A DNA stretch of 64,000 nucleotides from positions 29,176-93,175 of the forward strand of contig BPEH01000002.1 in assembly GCA_019654715.1 (NCBI GenBank), in the 5' to 3' direction. A model generated the notes under the pieces. That model did no database searches. It saw nothing but the letters and a program-made list of their open reading frames with translations, and had not been told where the DNA came from. Source of the stretch: Fidelibacterota bacterium. Its GTDB lineage: Bacteria; Fidelibacterota; Marinisomatia; Marinisomatales; Marinisomataceae. Shown here piece after piece: positions 19,858 through 30,365 of the stretch. Made by a program: the position numbers and the translations under genes. Every line of letters begins with the position of its first letter. Within the stretch, counting starts at the first letter, position 1.

Positions 19858-21313
19858 ATGGTATAAATAAAATAAATAAAGATTGGGATTTTACTATTGG
19901 ATTAGAAATTCATGTTCAATTGGATACAAATTCTAAGATGTTTAGTTCATGTGAGTATTCTTATGATAAATCAGAAAATTCATTAACATGTCCTACCTCT
20001 CTTGGATTGCCTGGAGCTTTGCCAACTATTAATGAAAGAGCAATTGATTTTGCAATCAAATTTGGTTTAGCAGTAAAGGGAAGCATTAATTCATCTTTCT
20101 CGTTTGCTAGAAAACACTATTTTTATCCTGATCTTCCTAAAGGATATCAAATTTCACAATACGAAAAACCAATTGTAACAGGAGGATCAATCCCAATTTG
20201 GTGGGATAATAAGAAATATAATATTGATCTAACACGAGCTCATCTTGAAGAAGATGCAGGAAAATTAACTCACAACCTCTCTAAAGATAAAAGCGAAGTT
20301 GACTTTAATAGAAGTGGTGTTCCTTTAATTGAAATTGTAACAGAACCAGTTATGTCTCATCCTGAACAAGCAAGAGCTTTCATCCAAAGAATTAAACAAG
20401 TTGTTAATTATATTCTTATATCTAATGCTGAAATGGAACAAGGAAAGTTAAGATGTGATGCAAATATTTCTATTAAGAAGAAAAATTCAAAAAAACTTGG
20501 AACAAAAACGGAAATTAAAAACATTAATTCTTTTAGAAATGTACAAAAAGCAATTGAATCTGAAATAAAAAGACAACATAAATTGTTGATGACTGGAAAA
20601 TCGGTTAAACAAGCAACTCTTACATGGAATAATGAAAAAAATATTGCAGAAGTGATGCGAATCAAAGAAAATGCTGACGATTATAGATACTTTCCTGACC
20701 CTGATTTGCCACCAGTAGAAGTTGATCAAAAAAGAATTCAATCGATCAAAAAATCACTTCCTCTTCTTCCATTTGACTTAGAAAATAGGTGGATAAAAAA
20801 TTATAATCTTACATCTATTGAAGCTATGACTCTATCCAACACTGCTGAGATTGCATCCTATTTTGAAAAAATGATTTCAGTCAATACAAATCCCAAAGAT
20901 GCAAATAAATGGATTACAGGAGAATTATTTAGACTATTTAATGAAGAAAATAAATTATTTGATAGCAAGAAAATCAGTCCTAAAGATTTATCAGAAATTA
21001 TATCTTTAGTCAATACGGAAAAAATAACAGCGTCTTCTGGAAAAGATATCTTAAGAAAATTATTCCACTCTAAATCATCTCTTAAAAAACAATTCTCAAA
21101 GATGGAAAATATACTGATGATTCCAAAAAAATCAACATTAAAGAGATTGTACAGTCAGTTCTTAAAGAAAATCGAGACGAAGTTTCTAGATTTAGGAATG
21201 GGGAAGAAAAATTACTTGGTTATTTTATAGGAAAGATAATGAAAGTTTCTGGTGGAAAAATAAATCACAAAAAAATTATTGAAGTTCTGAATAAAGAATT
21301 AAAGAAAAAATAA
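19854..21313 (+). CDS. gatB: Asp/Glu-tRNA amidotransferase subunit B (frameshift near C-terminus)
   Basis: The tRNA-binding and kinase subunit of GatCAB, which amidates misacylated Glu-tRNA(Gln) and Asp-tRNA(Asn). GLEIHVQLDTNSKMFSSCEY, DLPKGYQISQYEKPI and HLEEDAGKLTH are diagnostic. The C-terminal YqeY-like tail domain is read in another frame after about 21100 (KKINIKEIVQSVLKENRDEV, then EEKLLGYFIGKIMK) and ends at 21313. No gatA or gatC lies nearby. Its ATG overlaps the aconitase stop (ATGA), and its own stop abuts the convergent rpmB stop. Confidence 0.92.
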
Positions 21314-21550
21314 TTAGAATTTTCTTCCTTGAGACACTAAATCTCGAATCACAACATCAATACCTTTTTTATCAATAATTCTTAGTCCCTTTGCAGATAC
21401 TCTTAAAGTAATAGACTTGTTTAAACTATCAACCCAAAAAGTCTTCTTTTGAAGATTAATATCGAATTTTCTACGAGTTTTGTTATGAGCATGACTAACA
21501 TTGTTACCATGCATAACTTTCTTACCTGTAACTTCACAAACTCTTGACAT
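21314..21550 (-). CDS. rpmB: 50S ribosomal protein bL28
   Basis: A 78-residue basic ribosomal protein. It begins [20 protein letters not shown] and has the [12 protein letters not shown] stretch typical of bL28. The N-terminal part keeps one cysteine and lacks the zinc-ribbon CxxC pair, so this is the zinc-free form. It is the only minus-strand gene between gatB and dusB, so it has its own transcript. Its stop touches the gatB stop with no bases between (TAATTA), leaving no room for a terminator. Confidence 0.95.
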   Translation of the reverse strand: MSRVCEVTGKKVMHGNNVSHAHNKTRRKFDINLQKKTFWVDSLNKSITLRVSAKGLRIIDKKGIDVVIRDLVSQGRKF

Positions 21551-21603
21551 TTTTTAACCTTTTTTTGTTTAATTTTATTAAGGTTTGGAAATATAAATCA
21601 TTT

Positions 21604-22584
21604 ATGACTCATTTCAAAAAAAAATTACAAATTGGAAATATTAATATAGACTTCCCTTTCTTCTTAGCTCCTATGGCTGGAGTGACAGATTATGCTTTTA
21701 GAGTAATAGCAAAAGAATTCGGTGCTGGCATAGTATATTCAGAATTTGTCTCTGCACATGGCATTATTAGAAAAAACGAGAAAACTCTCAAAATGATTCA
21801 GTTTTCCGATTTCGAAAGACCGATTGGAATTCAAATATTTGGTGATAGTCCTGAAGTAATGAGAGATGCAGCCAAAGTTGTCTATGAAAAATTTAAACCA
21901 AATCTTATTGATATTAATTATGGATGTCCAGTACCTAAAGTAACTAAGAAAGGAGCTGGGTCTGCTGCATTAAAAGATTTATGTCTTATGGAAGATATTA
22001 CTCAAGCAGTCGTAGAATCTGTTCCAAAAATTCCAGTAACTGTTAAAATGAGAGCTGGATGGAATGCAGAAAAAATAGTTAGTACAGAAGCTGGCATTAA
22101 ACTTGAAAAAATTGGAGTTAAAGCTATTACATTGCACCCAAGAACTACGGTTCAAATGTATAAATCAAAAGCAAACTGGGATTTGATAAAAGAATTAAAA
22201 GAAAATGTTGATATTCCAGTCATTGGAAATGGTGATGTAAGTAGCATTGATGATATAAAAAGAATGTTCAAAACTACAAATTGCGATGGTATTATGATTG
22301 GGAGAGCTGCGCTTGGTAATCCTTGGTTTTTTACTGAAATAAAAAAATATATGAATAATGAAGATCCAAAAGATATTAGCATGAAAGAAAGGTTCGAAGT
22401 CTGTCAAAAACATTTAGATTTACTTGTACAGACTCATGGTGAAGTCATTGGAACAAATAATATGCGAAAACATTTTGGTTGGTACTTTAAAGGATTTAAA
22501 GATGCATCGGCATTGCGAAAAAAATTAGTTTTAGTAAAGAATTATTCTGAAATGAAAGATATTTTATCTAATATTAGGCACTAA
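21604..22584 (+). CDS. dusB: tRNA-dihydrouridine synthase (DusB-like)
   Basis: An FMN-dependent reductase that makes dihydrouridine in the tRNA D-loop. Motifs: APMAGVTDYAFR (FMN binding), DINYGCPVPKVTKKGAGSAL-like block with the catalytic cysteine, VKMRAGW, HPRTTVQMYKSKANW, GNGDV and GRAALGNPWFF. I start at ATG 21604 (MTHFKKKLQIGN), which matches family N-termini. An ATG at 21544 in the same frame would overlap rpmB and add a non-homologous tail. It is divergent from rpmB across 53 bp that must hold both promoters. Confidence 0.9.
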   Translation: MTHFKKKLQIGNINIDFPFFLAPMAGVTDYAFRVIAKEFGAGIVYSEFVSAHGIIRKNEKTLKMIQFSDFERPIGIQIFGDSPEVMRDAAKVVYEKFKPNLIDINYGCPVPKVTKKGAGSAALKDLCLMEDITQAVVESVPKIPVTVKMRAGWNAEKIVSTEAGIKLEKIGVKAITLHPRTTVQMYKSKANWDLIKELKENVDIPVIGNGDVSSIDDIKRMFKTTNCDGIMIGRAALGNPWFFTEIKKYMNNEDPKDISMKERFEVCQKHLDLLVQTHGEVIGTNNMRKHFGWYFKGFKDASALRKKLVLVKNYSEMKDILSNIRH

Positions 22585-22613
22585 AAACAAAGGAAAAAAT
22601 AATAAGGGAAATT

Positions 22614-24238
22614 ATGGACAAAAATTTTAAAGCAATTAATGAACCAATACTCGATTTTGAACCAGGTTCAAAGCATAGAGAAGAGCTATTAAAAGAATTA
22701 GAACGACAATCAAGTAGACAAGTTGAGATTCCTGTTATTATTCATGGAAAAGAACACTTCACAGGAAATACAAAGAAATGTGTCAAACCACATGATCATA
22801 ATCATATCCTTGGTCAAAGCCCTCAAGCTGGTGAGAAAGAAATAAAAATGACTATTGAGTCATCAATGAAGCTTGGAAATCATGGTCTACTACATCTCTA
22901 GAATACAGAGCATCAATTTTCAGAAAAGTTGCAGATTTAATAGCCGGACCTTATAGATATAAAATCAATGCAGCAGCAATGTTAGATATTGGAAAAAGTA
23001 TTTTTCAAGCAGAAATTGATGCATCATGCGAATTAATTGATTTTTTGAATTTTAACATAGAATATGCTCATAAAATGCATGGAGTTTTTCAACCATTCTC
23101 CCCTTCTGAGATGGATAATTCATTAGAATTTAGACCTCTTGAAGGATTTGTATTTGCAATAGCTCCATTTAATTTCTTCAGTATTGGTGGAAATCTTGCC
23201 GCTGCACCTGCTTTACTTGGGAATACAGCAATATGGAAACCAGCAAGTAGTGCCATTTATTCATCTTATTATATTATGAAACTTTATAAAGAAGCTGGAC
23301 TTCCTGATGGAGTTATCAATTTTCTTCCAGGATCTGGAGCAGAAATTGGAAACGAAGTTTTAAATCATAGAGACTTGGCTGGTATTCATTTTACCGGATC
23401 TACAGAAACATTTAGATCAATATGGAAAACAGTATCTAATAATATAGAAAATTATAAAACTATCCAAAACTTGTTGGTGAAACAGGGGGAAAAAGATTTT
23501 TGTATAGCACATGAATCTGCAAATATGATCCCTTAGTAACTGGAATGATTAGAGGAGCATTTGAGTATCAAGGACAAAAATGTTCAGCAATGTCTAGGGC
23601 TTATCTTCCTAAAAATCAATGGGATGAAATTAAAGAAAACTAGTCACAGAAGTTGCAACCATTGATGTTGGACCGCCTGAAAATTTAAAAAACTTTGTTA
23701 ATGCTGTAATCGATGAAAATGCTTTTGATAAAATTGCTTCTTATGTTGATTTTGCTAATATGCAGATGATTGTGATGTTTTATGTGGAGGCACATATGAT
23801 AAATCAAAAGGATATTTTATTCAACCTACTGTTATTGTAACAACGAATCCTCACTTTAAAACTTTTGAAGAAGAAATTTTTGGACCGGTGCTTACAATTT
23901 ATGTTTATGACAATGATAAATGGTCAGAAACATTAGATCTCATTGATAATACTTCTCCTTTTGCATTAACGGGGTGTGTTTTCTCAGAAGACAAAGCTAT
24001 TGCTGAAGAAGTAAATCAACATTGAGATTTGCAGCTGGAATTTCTATATCAATGATAAACCAACAGGTGCAGTTGTTGGTCAACAACCATTTGGAGGAAG
24101 CAGAGCATCTGGCACAAATGACAAAGCTGGATCAATGCTAAATCTATTAAGATGGACTTCACCAAGGACTATCAAAGAAACTTTGAACCTCCAGTAAAAT
24201 ATCAATACCCATTCATGGACGAACATGAAGATTCATGA
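22614..24238 (+). CDS. pruA: L-glutamate gamma-semialdehyde (P5C) dehydrogenase, ALDH4A1 type, several frameshifts
   Basis: Oxidises glutamate semialdehyde to glutamate, the second step of proline degradation. The fragments read in order like human ALDH4A1: NEPILDFEPGSKHREEL, KSIFQAEIDASCELIDF, RPLEGFVFAIAPFNF and NLAAAPALLGNTAIWKPAS. Next come AGLPDGVINFLPG, HFTGSTETFRSIWK, GQKCSAMSRAYLP (catalytic Cys), EEIFGPVLTIYVYDNDKW and VVGQQPFGGSRASGTNDKAG. It ends [17 protein letters not shown]. Frame changes occur near 22895, 23490, 23640, 23760, 24025 and 24180. It is a stand-alone P5CDH, not a PutA fusion, and its end overlaps sucC by 14 nt. Confidence 0.87.
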
Positions 24239-25380
24239 ATATCAAGCAAAAGAAATTCTAGAAAAATTTGATATTCCGATTTAAAGAGGTTACCCTCTAG
24301 AAACAAATCAGATATCAATTCTACTATCAAAAGAGTTCAAGAAAACTTTGACACTGAAGCAGTAATTGTTAAAGCACAAGTTCATGCTGGGGAAGAGGCA
24401 AAGGTGGTGGAGTAAAATATTGTGCAAATTATGAAATGCTCAAAATGCAGCAATAGTATTTTAGGAATGAATCTCATTACACATCAAACCGTCCTGAAGG
24501 TAAAAAAGTGAATAAAATACTTATTACTGAAGCTTTGGATATTAAAAAAGAGTATTATTTTGCTATCACATTTGATCGTTCAAAAAATTGTGATGTATTG
24601 ATTGTATCAGATGAAGGTGGTGTTATATTGAAGAAGTTGCACAATTCACCAGAAAAAATTATAAGGGTGGATTAATGACTCAGAAAATTCTCTTTTAAAT
24701 GGAATTAATGAGATTATTTCAAAACTTTCATTAGAAAAGTATCAAAATCAAATTGAAGACATCTTTAGAAAACTATATAGATGTTATTATGAATCAGATT
24801 GTTCTTTGTTAGAAATTAATCCACTTGTTATTACTACAGATGATGATGTTATTGCACTTGATGCTAAAGTAATATTGACTCTAATGCTCTTTTTAGACAT
24901 CCTGAAATCAAATCATACCGAGATAAATCAGAAGAAAATCCGCTAGAACTGAAAGCGTCTGAATATGGACTAAATTATATTAAACTTGATGGCAATGTAG
25001 GATGTATGGTTAATGGTGCCGGATTAGCCATGGCAACTATGGATATAATAAAACATTATGGAGGTGAACCAGCAAATTTCTTAGATGTTGGTGGTGCTGC
25101 TAATGTAGAAACTATTAAAAATGGATTTAAGATTATTCTATCTGATCTAATGTAAAATCGATTCTAATTAATATCTTTGGTGGAATTGTACGATGTGATA
25201 GAGTTGCAAATGGAGTCATTCAGGCTGTTAAAGAATTGGATTTTGGGTGCTTCCGTTGTTGTAAGACTTCAAGGAACAAATGCTGATTTGGCTAAAAAAA
25301 TACTTGATGATTCTGGTATTAATATAATTAGTGCTGAAACAATAAACGAAGCTGCTAAAAAAGCAGTGGAGGCAGTGTAA
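24225..25380 (+). CDS. sucC: Succinyl-CoA synthetase beta subunit, several frameshifts
   Basis: The ADP/GDP-forming succinate-CoA ligase beta chain, with an ATP-grasp domain. The start [19 protein letters not shown] is diagnostic. Later fragments read [51 protein letters not shown] and [19 protein letters not shown]. Together they span a normal length of about 385 codons. Frame changes occur near 24285, 24400, 24445, 24635, 24875 and 25160. The stop overlaps the sucD ATG by one base (TAATG), so the two subunits are translationally coupled. Confidence 0.87.
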
Positions 25381-26255
25381 TGTCAATACTTTTAGATAAG
25401 AATACAAATATTTTGGTACAAGGAATCACTGGATCTGAAGGCCTCTTTCATACTGAACAAATGCTTAACTATAATGCGAAAGTATTGTGTGGAGTTACTC
25501 CAGGAAAAGGTGGACAAGTAGTTACAAAAAATCAATTACCTGTTTTTAACTCAATTAAAGATGCAAAAAAACAATTTGATATTCATCCCACTACTATTTT
25601 TGTTCCTCCAAAATTTGCAGCAGATGCAATAATTGAAGCCATTGAAGAAAATATCAAATTAATAGTATGTATTTCTGAAGGGATACCTGTTAGAGATATG
25701 ATTGAGGTAAAAAATATGCTTAATAAATCTTCTAGCATACTAATAGGACCAAATTGTCCAGGCATTATTACTGCAGAAGAATCAAAAATTGGTATTACTC
25801 CTGGTTTTATTTGTAAAAAAGGATCCATAGGAATTTTATCCCGATCTGGAACATTAACATATGAAGCTATCGACCAAGTTGTTAATATAGGACTTGGACT
25901 AACAACAGCAGTAGGAATTGGTGGTGATTCAGTAATTGGTTCAAGTATGATTGATATTCTAAAACACTTTGATGCAGATGAAGAAACAAAAGGAATTGTT
26001 ATGATTGGAGAAATAGGTGGTAATATGGAAAATGAAGCTGCAAAATGGATAAAAGATAACATGAATAAACCAGTGGTTTCCTTTATTGCTGGTCAAACAG
26101 CTCCAAAAGGAAAAAGAATGGGTCACGCAGGTGCTATCATATCAGAAGGATCAGAAACTGCTGAAGCAAAAATTACCATATTGAAAGAATGTGGGGTTAC
26201 AATTTCGAATACCGTATCAGAAATTGGAAGTACTATGAAAAGAATAATAGGATAA
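25380..26255 (+). CDS. sucD: Succinyl-CoA synthetase alpha subunit
   Basis: An intact 291-residue subunit that binds CoA and carries the phosphohistidine. It shows the N-terminal VQGITGSEGLFHTEQML, the CoA-binding GVTPGKGGQ, LIGPNCPGIIT, and the GHAGAII motif whose histidine is phosphorylated during the TCA-cycle reaction. It follows sucC with a one-base overlap, and ndk begins 3 bases after its stop. It is one of the few unbroken frames in this stretch, which helps calibrate the error rate around it. Confidence 0.96.
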   Translation: MSILLDKNTNILVQGITGSEGLFHTEQMLNYNAKVLCGVTPGKGGQVVTKNQLPVFNSIKDAKKQFDIHPTTIFVPPKFAADAIIEAIEENIKLIVCISEGIPVRDMIEVKNMLNKSSSILIGPNCPGIITAEESKIGITPGFICKKGSIGILSRSGTLTYEAIDQVVNIGLGLTTAVGIGGDSVIGSSMIDILKHFDADEETKGIVMIGEIGGNMENEAAKWIKDNMNKPVVSFIAGQTAPKGKRMGHAGAIISEGSETAEAKITILKECGVTISNTVSEIGSTMKRIIG

Positions 26256-26258
26256 TCA

Positions 26259-26659
26259 ATGAATCAAACACTAGCAATTATAAAACCAGATGCAATGAAA
26301 AAAGATAATATGAATAATATCAAAGAAGATATTATAGACAATGGATTTAGCATTCTAAAAGAAAAAACGTTGTTGCTTACAGATAAACAGGCATGTTCTT
26401 TTATGATATTCATAAAGAAAAACCATTTTTTGATGAATTAGTAGAGTTTATGACATCATATGAATGTCATGTGATGATATTAGAGAAAGAAAATGCTGTA
26501 GAAGAATGGCGTAAGCTCATGGGAGCAACAGATTCACAAAAAGCTGAGATTGGAACTATAAGAAATAAATATGGAACGGATGTATCTATGAATGCTACGC
26601 ATGGTTCAGATAGTAATGAAAACGCAATAAAAGAAATCAACTTCTTCTTCAATGACTAA
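26259..26659 (+). CDS. ndk: Nucleoside diphosphate kinase (one frameshift)
   Basis: Transfers phosphate from ATP to NDPs through a phosphohistidine. The N-terminus TLAIIKPDAMKKD and the active-site NATHGSDSNENA (His) are both present, and EEWRKLMGATDSQKAE matches the family. The frame shifts near 26395: the first part reads ...KQACSFMIF and the second ...FYDIHKEKPFFDELVEFM, which is the expected continuation. Repaired length is about 133 residues. It lies next to sucCD, whose GTP or ATP product it can interconvert. The end overlaps the SPOR gene by 8 nt. Confidence 0.93.
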
Positions 26660-27029
26660 ATACATTACACTACTACTTCTGATGACTATATGCTATGCAC
26701 AAGAATCTAGCGATGCATGGCTTGATATTACTTTAGAAGAAGATAAGACACCTCAAAATGTAGAATCAAATATAGTAGATAAAGATGACAATATATATTT
26801 CATTATACAAGTTGCTGCAAGAAAAAATTTTCCTGAAGCTATTGATGTAGTTAAGAAACTCAATGAAATTGGCTTTGATGCATTTATTCAAAAAAATGAT
26901 ACCAATCCAGATGCAAGATATAGAATCCGTTATGGAAATTTCTCCTCTAGAGAAGATGCTTCTAAAACAGCAGATATTATCAAAGAAAAACTAGGATATG
27001 ACTGTTGGATTAATCAAGTAGAATTATAA
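26652..27029 (+). CDS. SPOR-domain periplasmic protein
   Basis: A 125-residue protein with a short N-terminal signal peptide (about 1-15, KYITLLLLMTICYAQ) and an acidic linker. A C-terminal SPOR domain runs from about 48 (YFIIQVAARKNFPEA to DCWINQVEL). SPOR domains bind denuded glycan strands at division septa, so a periplasmic septal role is likely. The core IQVAA and YRIRYGNFSSREDA fit the family. It is translationally coupled to ndk. There is no other domain that would tell its exact task. Confidence 0.75.
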   Translation: MTKYITLLLLMTICYAQESSDAWLDITLEEDKTPQNVESNIVDKDDNIYFIIQVAARKNFPEAIDVVKKLNEIGFDAFIQKNDTNPDARYRIRYGNFSSREDASKTADIIKEKLGYDCWINQVEL

Positions 27030-27085
27030 AAATTATTTTAATTCAAACATTTATTTGTTTATATTGGCGCTGATTAAGGAAAAAA

Positions 27086-27262
27086 ATGTTACCAAAAAAG
27101 AGACAATCAAAAACGAGGTCAAAAAAGAGAAGAACTCATTATAAATCTTCACTAGTACGTACTGTCAAGTGTAAGAATACAGGTGAAGAACACTTGCCTC
27201 ATCATGCATACTATCATGACGGAATTCTTTATTATAAAGGAAAACCTGTCGATCAAGAATAA
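27086..27262 (+). CDS. rpmF: 50S ribosomal protein bL32
   Basis: A 58-residue basic protein starting MLPKKRQSKTRSKKRRTHYK, which matches the PKRRxSKxRxxxRRxH signature of bL32. VKCKNTGEEHLPHHAYYHDG follows, with the zinc-site region reduced to one cysteine. An AAGGA site lies 6-7 nt before the ATG. The next gene is fabD; rpmF commonly heads fatty-acid gene clusters, though normally with plsX and fabH in between. Confidence 0.93.
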   Translation: MLPKKRQSKTRSKKRRTHYKSSLVRTVKCKNTGEEHLPHHAYYHDGILYYKGKPVDQE

Positions 27263-28172
27263 TGGATTGTTGTTTTATCTTTTTCAGGACAAGGTTCACA
27301 CCGTCCTGGCATGGGAATAAATCTCTATAAACACTCTTCAATAGCAAAATCAAAAATTGATTTAGCTGACTTTAGTGTTGGGTTATAAAATATCTCAAAT
27401 TATGTTTGATGATAATGAACCTGTTTTAAAAAAAACAATTAATGCCCAAGTAGCAATTTATATTCATTCATGTATTTTATTTGATATTATAAGAGAGAGT
27501 AAATACAACCCTGTTGCAGTTGCTGGACATAGTTTAGGTGAGTTTTCAGCGTTATATGCAAATGGAACATATAATTTTGAAGATGGATTAGAAATTGTCA
27601 AAACACGTGCACAGGCAATGCATCAATGCGAAACCAATAATAAAGGTAAAATGAGTGCGGTAATGGGTCTTAGTAAAGAAACAATCTCTCAAATATGCAA
27701 TAATAGTGATACACAAGTTGCTAACATTAATTCTGATCAACAAATTGTTATTTCTGGATCAGATATATCCGTTGAAGAAATTTCTAATGAATTAAAGTCT
27801 TTAGGAGCAAAACGTATTATTCCATTAAATGTGAGTGGTGCATTCCATTCAAAATTAATGTCCGAAGCAAAACCAAAATTAAGAGATATTATTGCAGAAA
27901 AAATATTCCAAACTCCTCACTGCCCTATTGTTTCAAATTATGATGCAAAAGACAAAACAAATACTGATGAAATAAAACATGCTTTAATTGAACAGATTGA
28001 TAATACGGTACTCTGGCTTGAAAGTGTTAAACAACTTGGAAACATTAATAATAATTTCATTGAGATAGGCCCAAAGAAAGTTTTAACCGGATTAATAAAA
28101 AAAATAAATGAATCATTTCATATCTCTAGTTTTAATTCTTATAATGATACTAAACAATTATTAAATGTTTAA
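27262..28172 (+). CDS. fabD: Malonyl-CoA:ACP transacylase FabD (frameshifted)
   Basis: Loads malonyl groups onto ACP for type II fatty acid synthesis. The N-terminus in one frame reads VVLSFSGQGSHRPGMGINL (oxyanion GQG motif). The second frame carries the GHSLGEFSALYANG active-site serine block, and VSGAFHSKLM includes the catalytic histidine. QIDNTVLWLESV and IEIGPKKVLTGLIKK end the domain. The start is uncertain: ATG at 27262 overlaps the rpmF stop but needs one base removed (ATGG to ATG) to reach the frame. A second indel lies near 27385. It overlaps the fabG start by 8 nt. Confidence 0.9.
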
Positions 28173-28895
28173 ATATTCAAATAAAACTGCTGTTGTAACA
28201 GGAGCATCCAGAGGTATTGGAAAGGAAATTGCAACAACTTTAGCAGACAATGGAATACAAGTAATTGGTATTGCAACTTCTGAAAAATCACTGGATACAA
28301 TTAGAGATATAAACAATATCATTCCTTTTTGCTGTGATATATCAGATGAAAAATCTATTGAAGATTTATATACTTTTGTCACAGAACATTCTAGCAACAT
28401 TGATATCTTAGTTAATAATGCTGGAATTCATATGGATAACATTCTGTTAAGAATGCAAACAGAAGAATGGAAAAAAGTATTAGATGTAAACCTGAATGGA
28501 CCTTTTTATTTAACAAAAATATTATTGAAAAATATGGTAAAAAATAAAAAAGGTAGGATAATTAATATATCGTCTATTTCAGGAACTGATGGCAATAAAG
28601 GACAAAGCAATTATTCTGCTTCTAAAGGCGGATTATTAGCATTTACAAAATCCCTTGCAAAAGAAGTAGGAAAACGCAATATAACTGTAAATTGTATCGC
28701 TCCAGGAATTATTGAGACTGATATGATCTCTGACTTGAGTGATATAGTAAAAAAAGCTATTTGCAAAGAATTCCATTAAAAAAATTTGGAAAACCAGAAG
28801 ATATTAGCAAAATGATTTTGTTTTTATGTTCTGATGAAGCTAGTTATATTACTGGTCAAACATTTTATATTGATGGTGGAATGTCATTAAACTAA
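28165..28895 (+). CDS. fabG: 3-oxoacyl-ACP reductase FabG (frameshift near C-terminus)
   Basis: An NADPH-dependent SDR reductase of fatty acid elongation. The cofactor motif is TGASRGIGKEIA, with NNAGIHMDN downstream. The catalytic tetrad residues are in ISSISG (Ser) and YSASKGG (Tyr and Lys). IAPGIIETDM is also present. The frame shifts near 28765; the C-terminus continues as GKPEDISKMILFLCSDEASY and ends ITGQTFYIDGGMSLN at 28895, the usual FabG end. It lies between fabD and acpP. Confidence 0.94.
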
Positions 28896-28909
28896 TTAGG
28901 AGTTAGAAT

Positions 28910-29143
28910 ATGTCATCAAATGATAAAGTAAAAAATATAGTTGTTGATAAGTTAGGCGTTGAGGAATCAAGAGTTGTACCTGAAGCGAATTTTCTTGATG
29001 ACTTAGGTGCAGATTCACTAGATATCGTCGAATTAATTATGGAATTTGAAGAAGAATTCGATATAGAAATTCCTGATGAAGATGCAGAAACAATTACTAC
29101 TGTCGGTGCAGCACTAGACTATATCGATAAACACACTAGCTAA
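28910..29143 (+). CDS. acpP: Acyl carrier protein
   Basis: A 77-residue acidic four-helix carrier. The [12 protein letters not shown] motif contains the serine that receives 4'-phosphopantetheine. The ATG at 28910 follows TTAGGAG by 8 nt, a good ribosome site. It sits between fabG and fabF, its classical place, and the frame is intact. Confidence 0.97.
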   Translation: MSSNDKVKNIVVDKLGVEESRVVPEANFLDDLGADSLDIVELIMEFEEEFDIEIPDEDAETITTVGAALDYIDKHTS

Positions 29144-29145
29144 TC

Positions 29146-30363
29146 TTGGAAAATAGAGTTGTCATTACTGGGGAAGGTAGCATTTCCCCGTTAGGTCTTT
29201 CATCACAATCCTTGTGGGATAATTTAATTGGTGGCGTATCTGGAATTAGATTAATAAAACAATTTGATACAGAAAATTTAAGTGTAAAAATTGCTGGAGA
29301 AATTTCCGATTTTAATCCTTCTGAATTTTTTGACCGTAAACAAGAAAGAAAGCTTGATCGGTATACTATGTTTGCACTCGTTGCAGCTGAAGAAGCAATC
29401 AAACAATCAGGAATTGACTCTTCAGAAGCTGGTGTAATTCTTGGTGTTGGGATTGGTGGTATGCATACTCTTGAAGAACAACATTCAAGAGTTGAGAATC
29501 GAGGGCAACGTGGTGTATCACCACAATTTATTCCAAAGATGATAGCCAATATTGCTGGAAGTCAAATTGCCATAAAATATGGATTTCATGGACCAAATTA
29601 TGCAGTTACCACTGCATGTTCATCAGCAACCGATGCGATTGGGATGGCATATCAGCTTATTCAATCTGGACAGACTAATGTAGTCATCTCTGGTGGATGT
29701 GAAGCAGGAATTACCCCATTAACTCTTTCAGGGTTTGCTAATATGAAAGCTTTGTCTACACAAAATGATAATCCAACTGAGGCATCTAAACCATTTGATA
29801 AAAATAGAGATGGATTCATACTATCTGAGGGTGCAGGAATCTTAGTGTTGGAATCTTTAGAGCATGCAGAAAAAGAAATGCAACTATTTTAGGTGAAATT
29901 GTAGGATATGGATGTACAAATGACGCCTATCATGTTACCCAGCCAGACAATGATAGCAAAAGCGCAACAAAAGCAATTAATCTTGCTTAGAAAATAGCAA
30001 TCTTAATCCTGCTGATATCGACTATATTAATGCTCACGGTACTTCCACATATTATAATGATATGTTAGAAACTCAAGCAATTAAACAAGCCTTTGGAAAT
30101 CATGCAGAACAATTATTAGTCAGCTCAACAAAATCGATGACAGGTCATTTGTTAGGGCTGCGGGGCTATTAAAGGCAATCGCATGTATTCATGCATTAAA
30201 TCAAGGAATTATCCCCCCTACCATCAATTATAACACTCCTGATCCTGAATGTGATTTAAACTATGTCCCAAATAAGCATGTGAAAAAAGACATTAATATT
30301 GCAATGAGTAATTCTTTTGGGTTTGGTGGTCATAATTCTGTGTTAATATTTAAGAAATTCTAA
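29146..30363 (+). CDS. fabF: 3-oxoacyl-ACP synthase II FabF (frameshifts)
   Basis: The condensing enzyme of fatty acid elongation. Motifs: [27 protein letters not shown] (catalytic Cys), [27 protein letters not shown] (first His), [11 protein letters not shown] (second His) and [16 protein letters not shown]. The start is the TTG at 29146, directly after the acpP stop. The frame breaks near 29880 and again near 29990 and 30165, yet all three catalytic residues remain, so error is more likely than decay. Repaired length is about 410 residues. It converges with the PGI/PMI gene. Confidence 0.92.
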
Positions 30364-30365
30364 AT

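Noticed and set aside
27043..27058. AAACATTTATTTGTTT-like imperfect palindrome before rpmF as an operator
   Set aside because: Short A/T-only arms of this size are expected by chance in such an AT-rich genome, and no promoter elements line up with it.
27165..27353. Minus-strand open frame opposite rpmF and fabD
   Set aside because: The plus strand codes for a clear bL32 and the start of FabD; no independent support.
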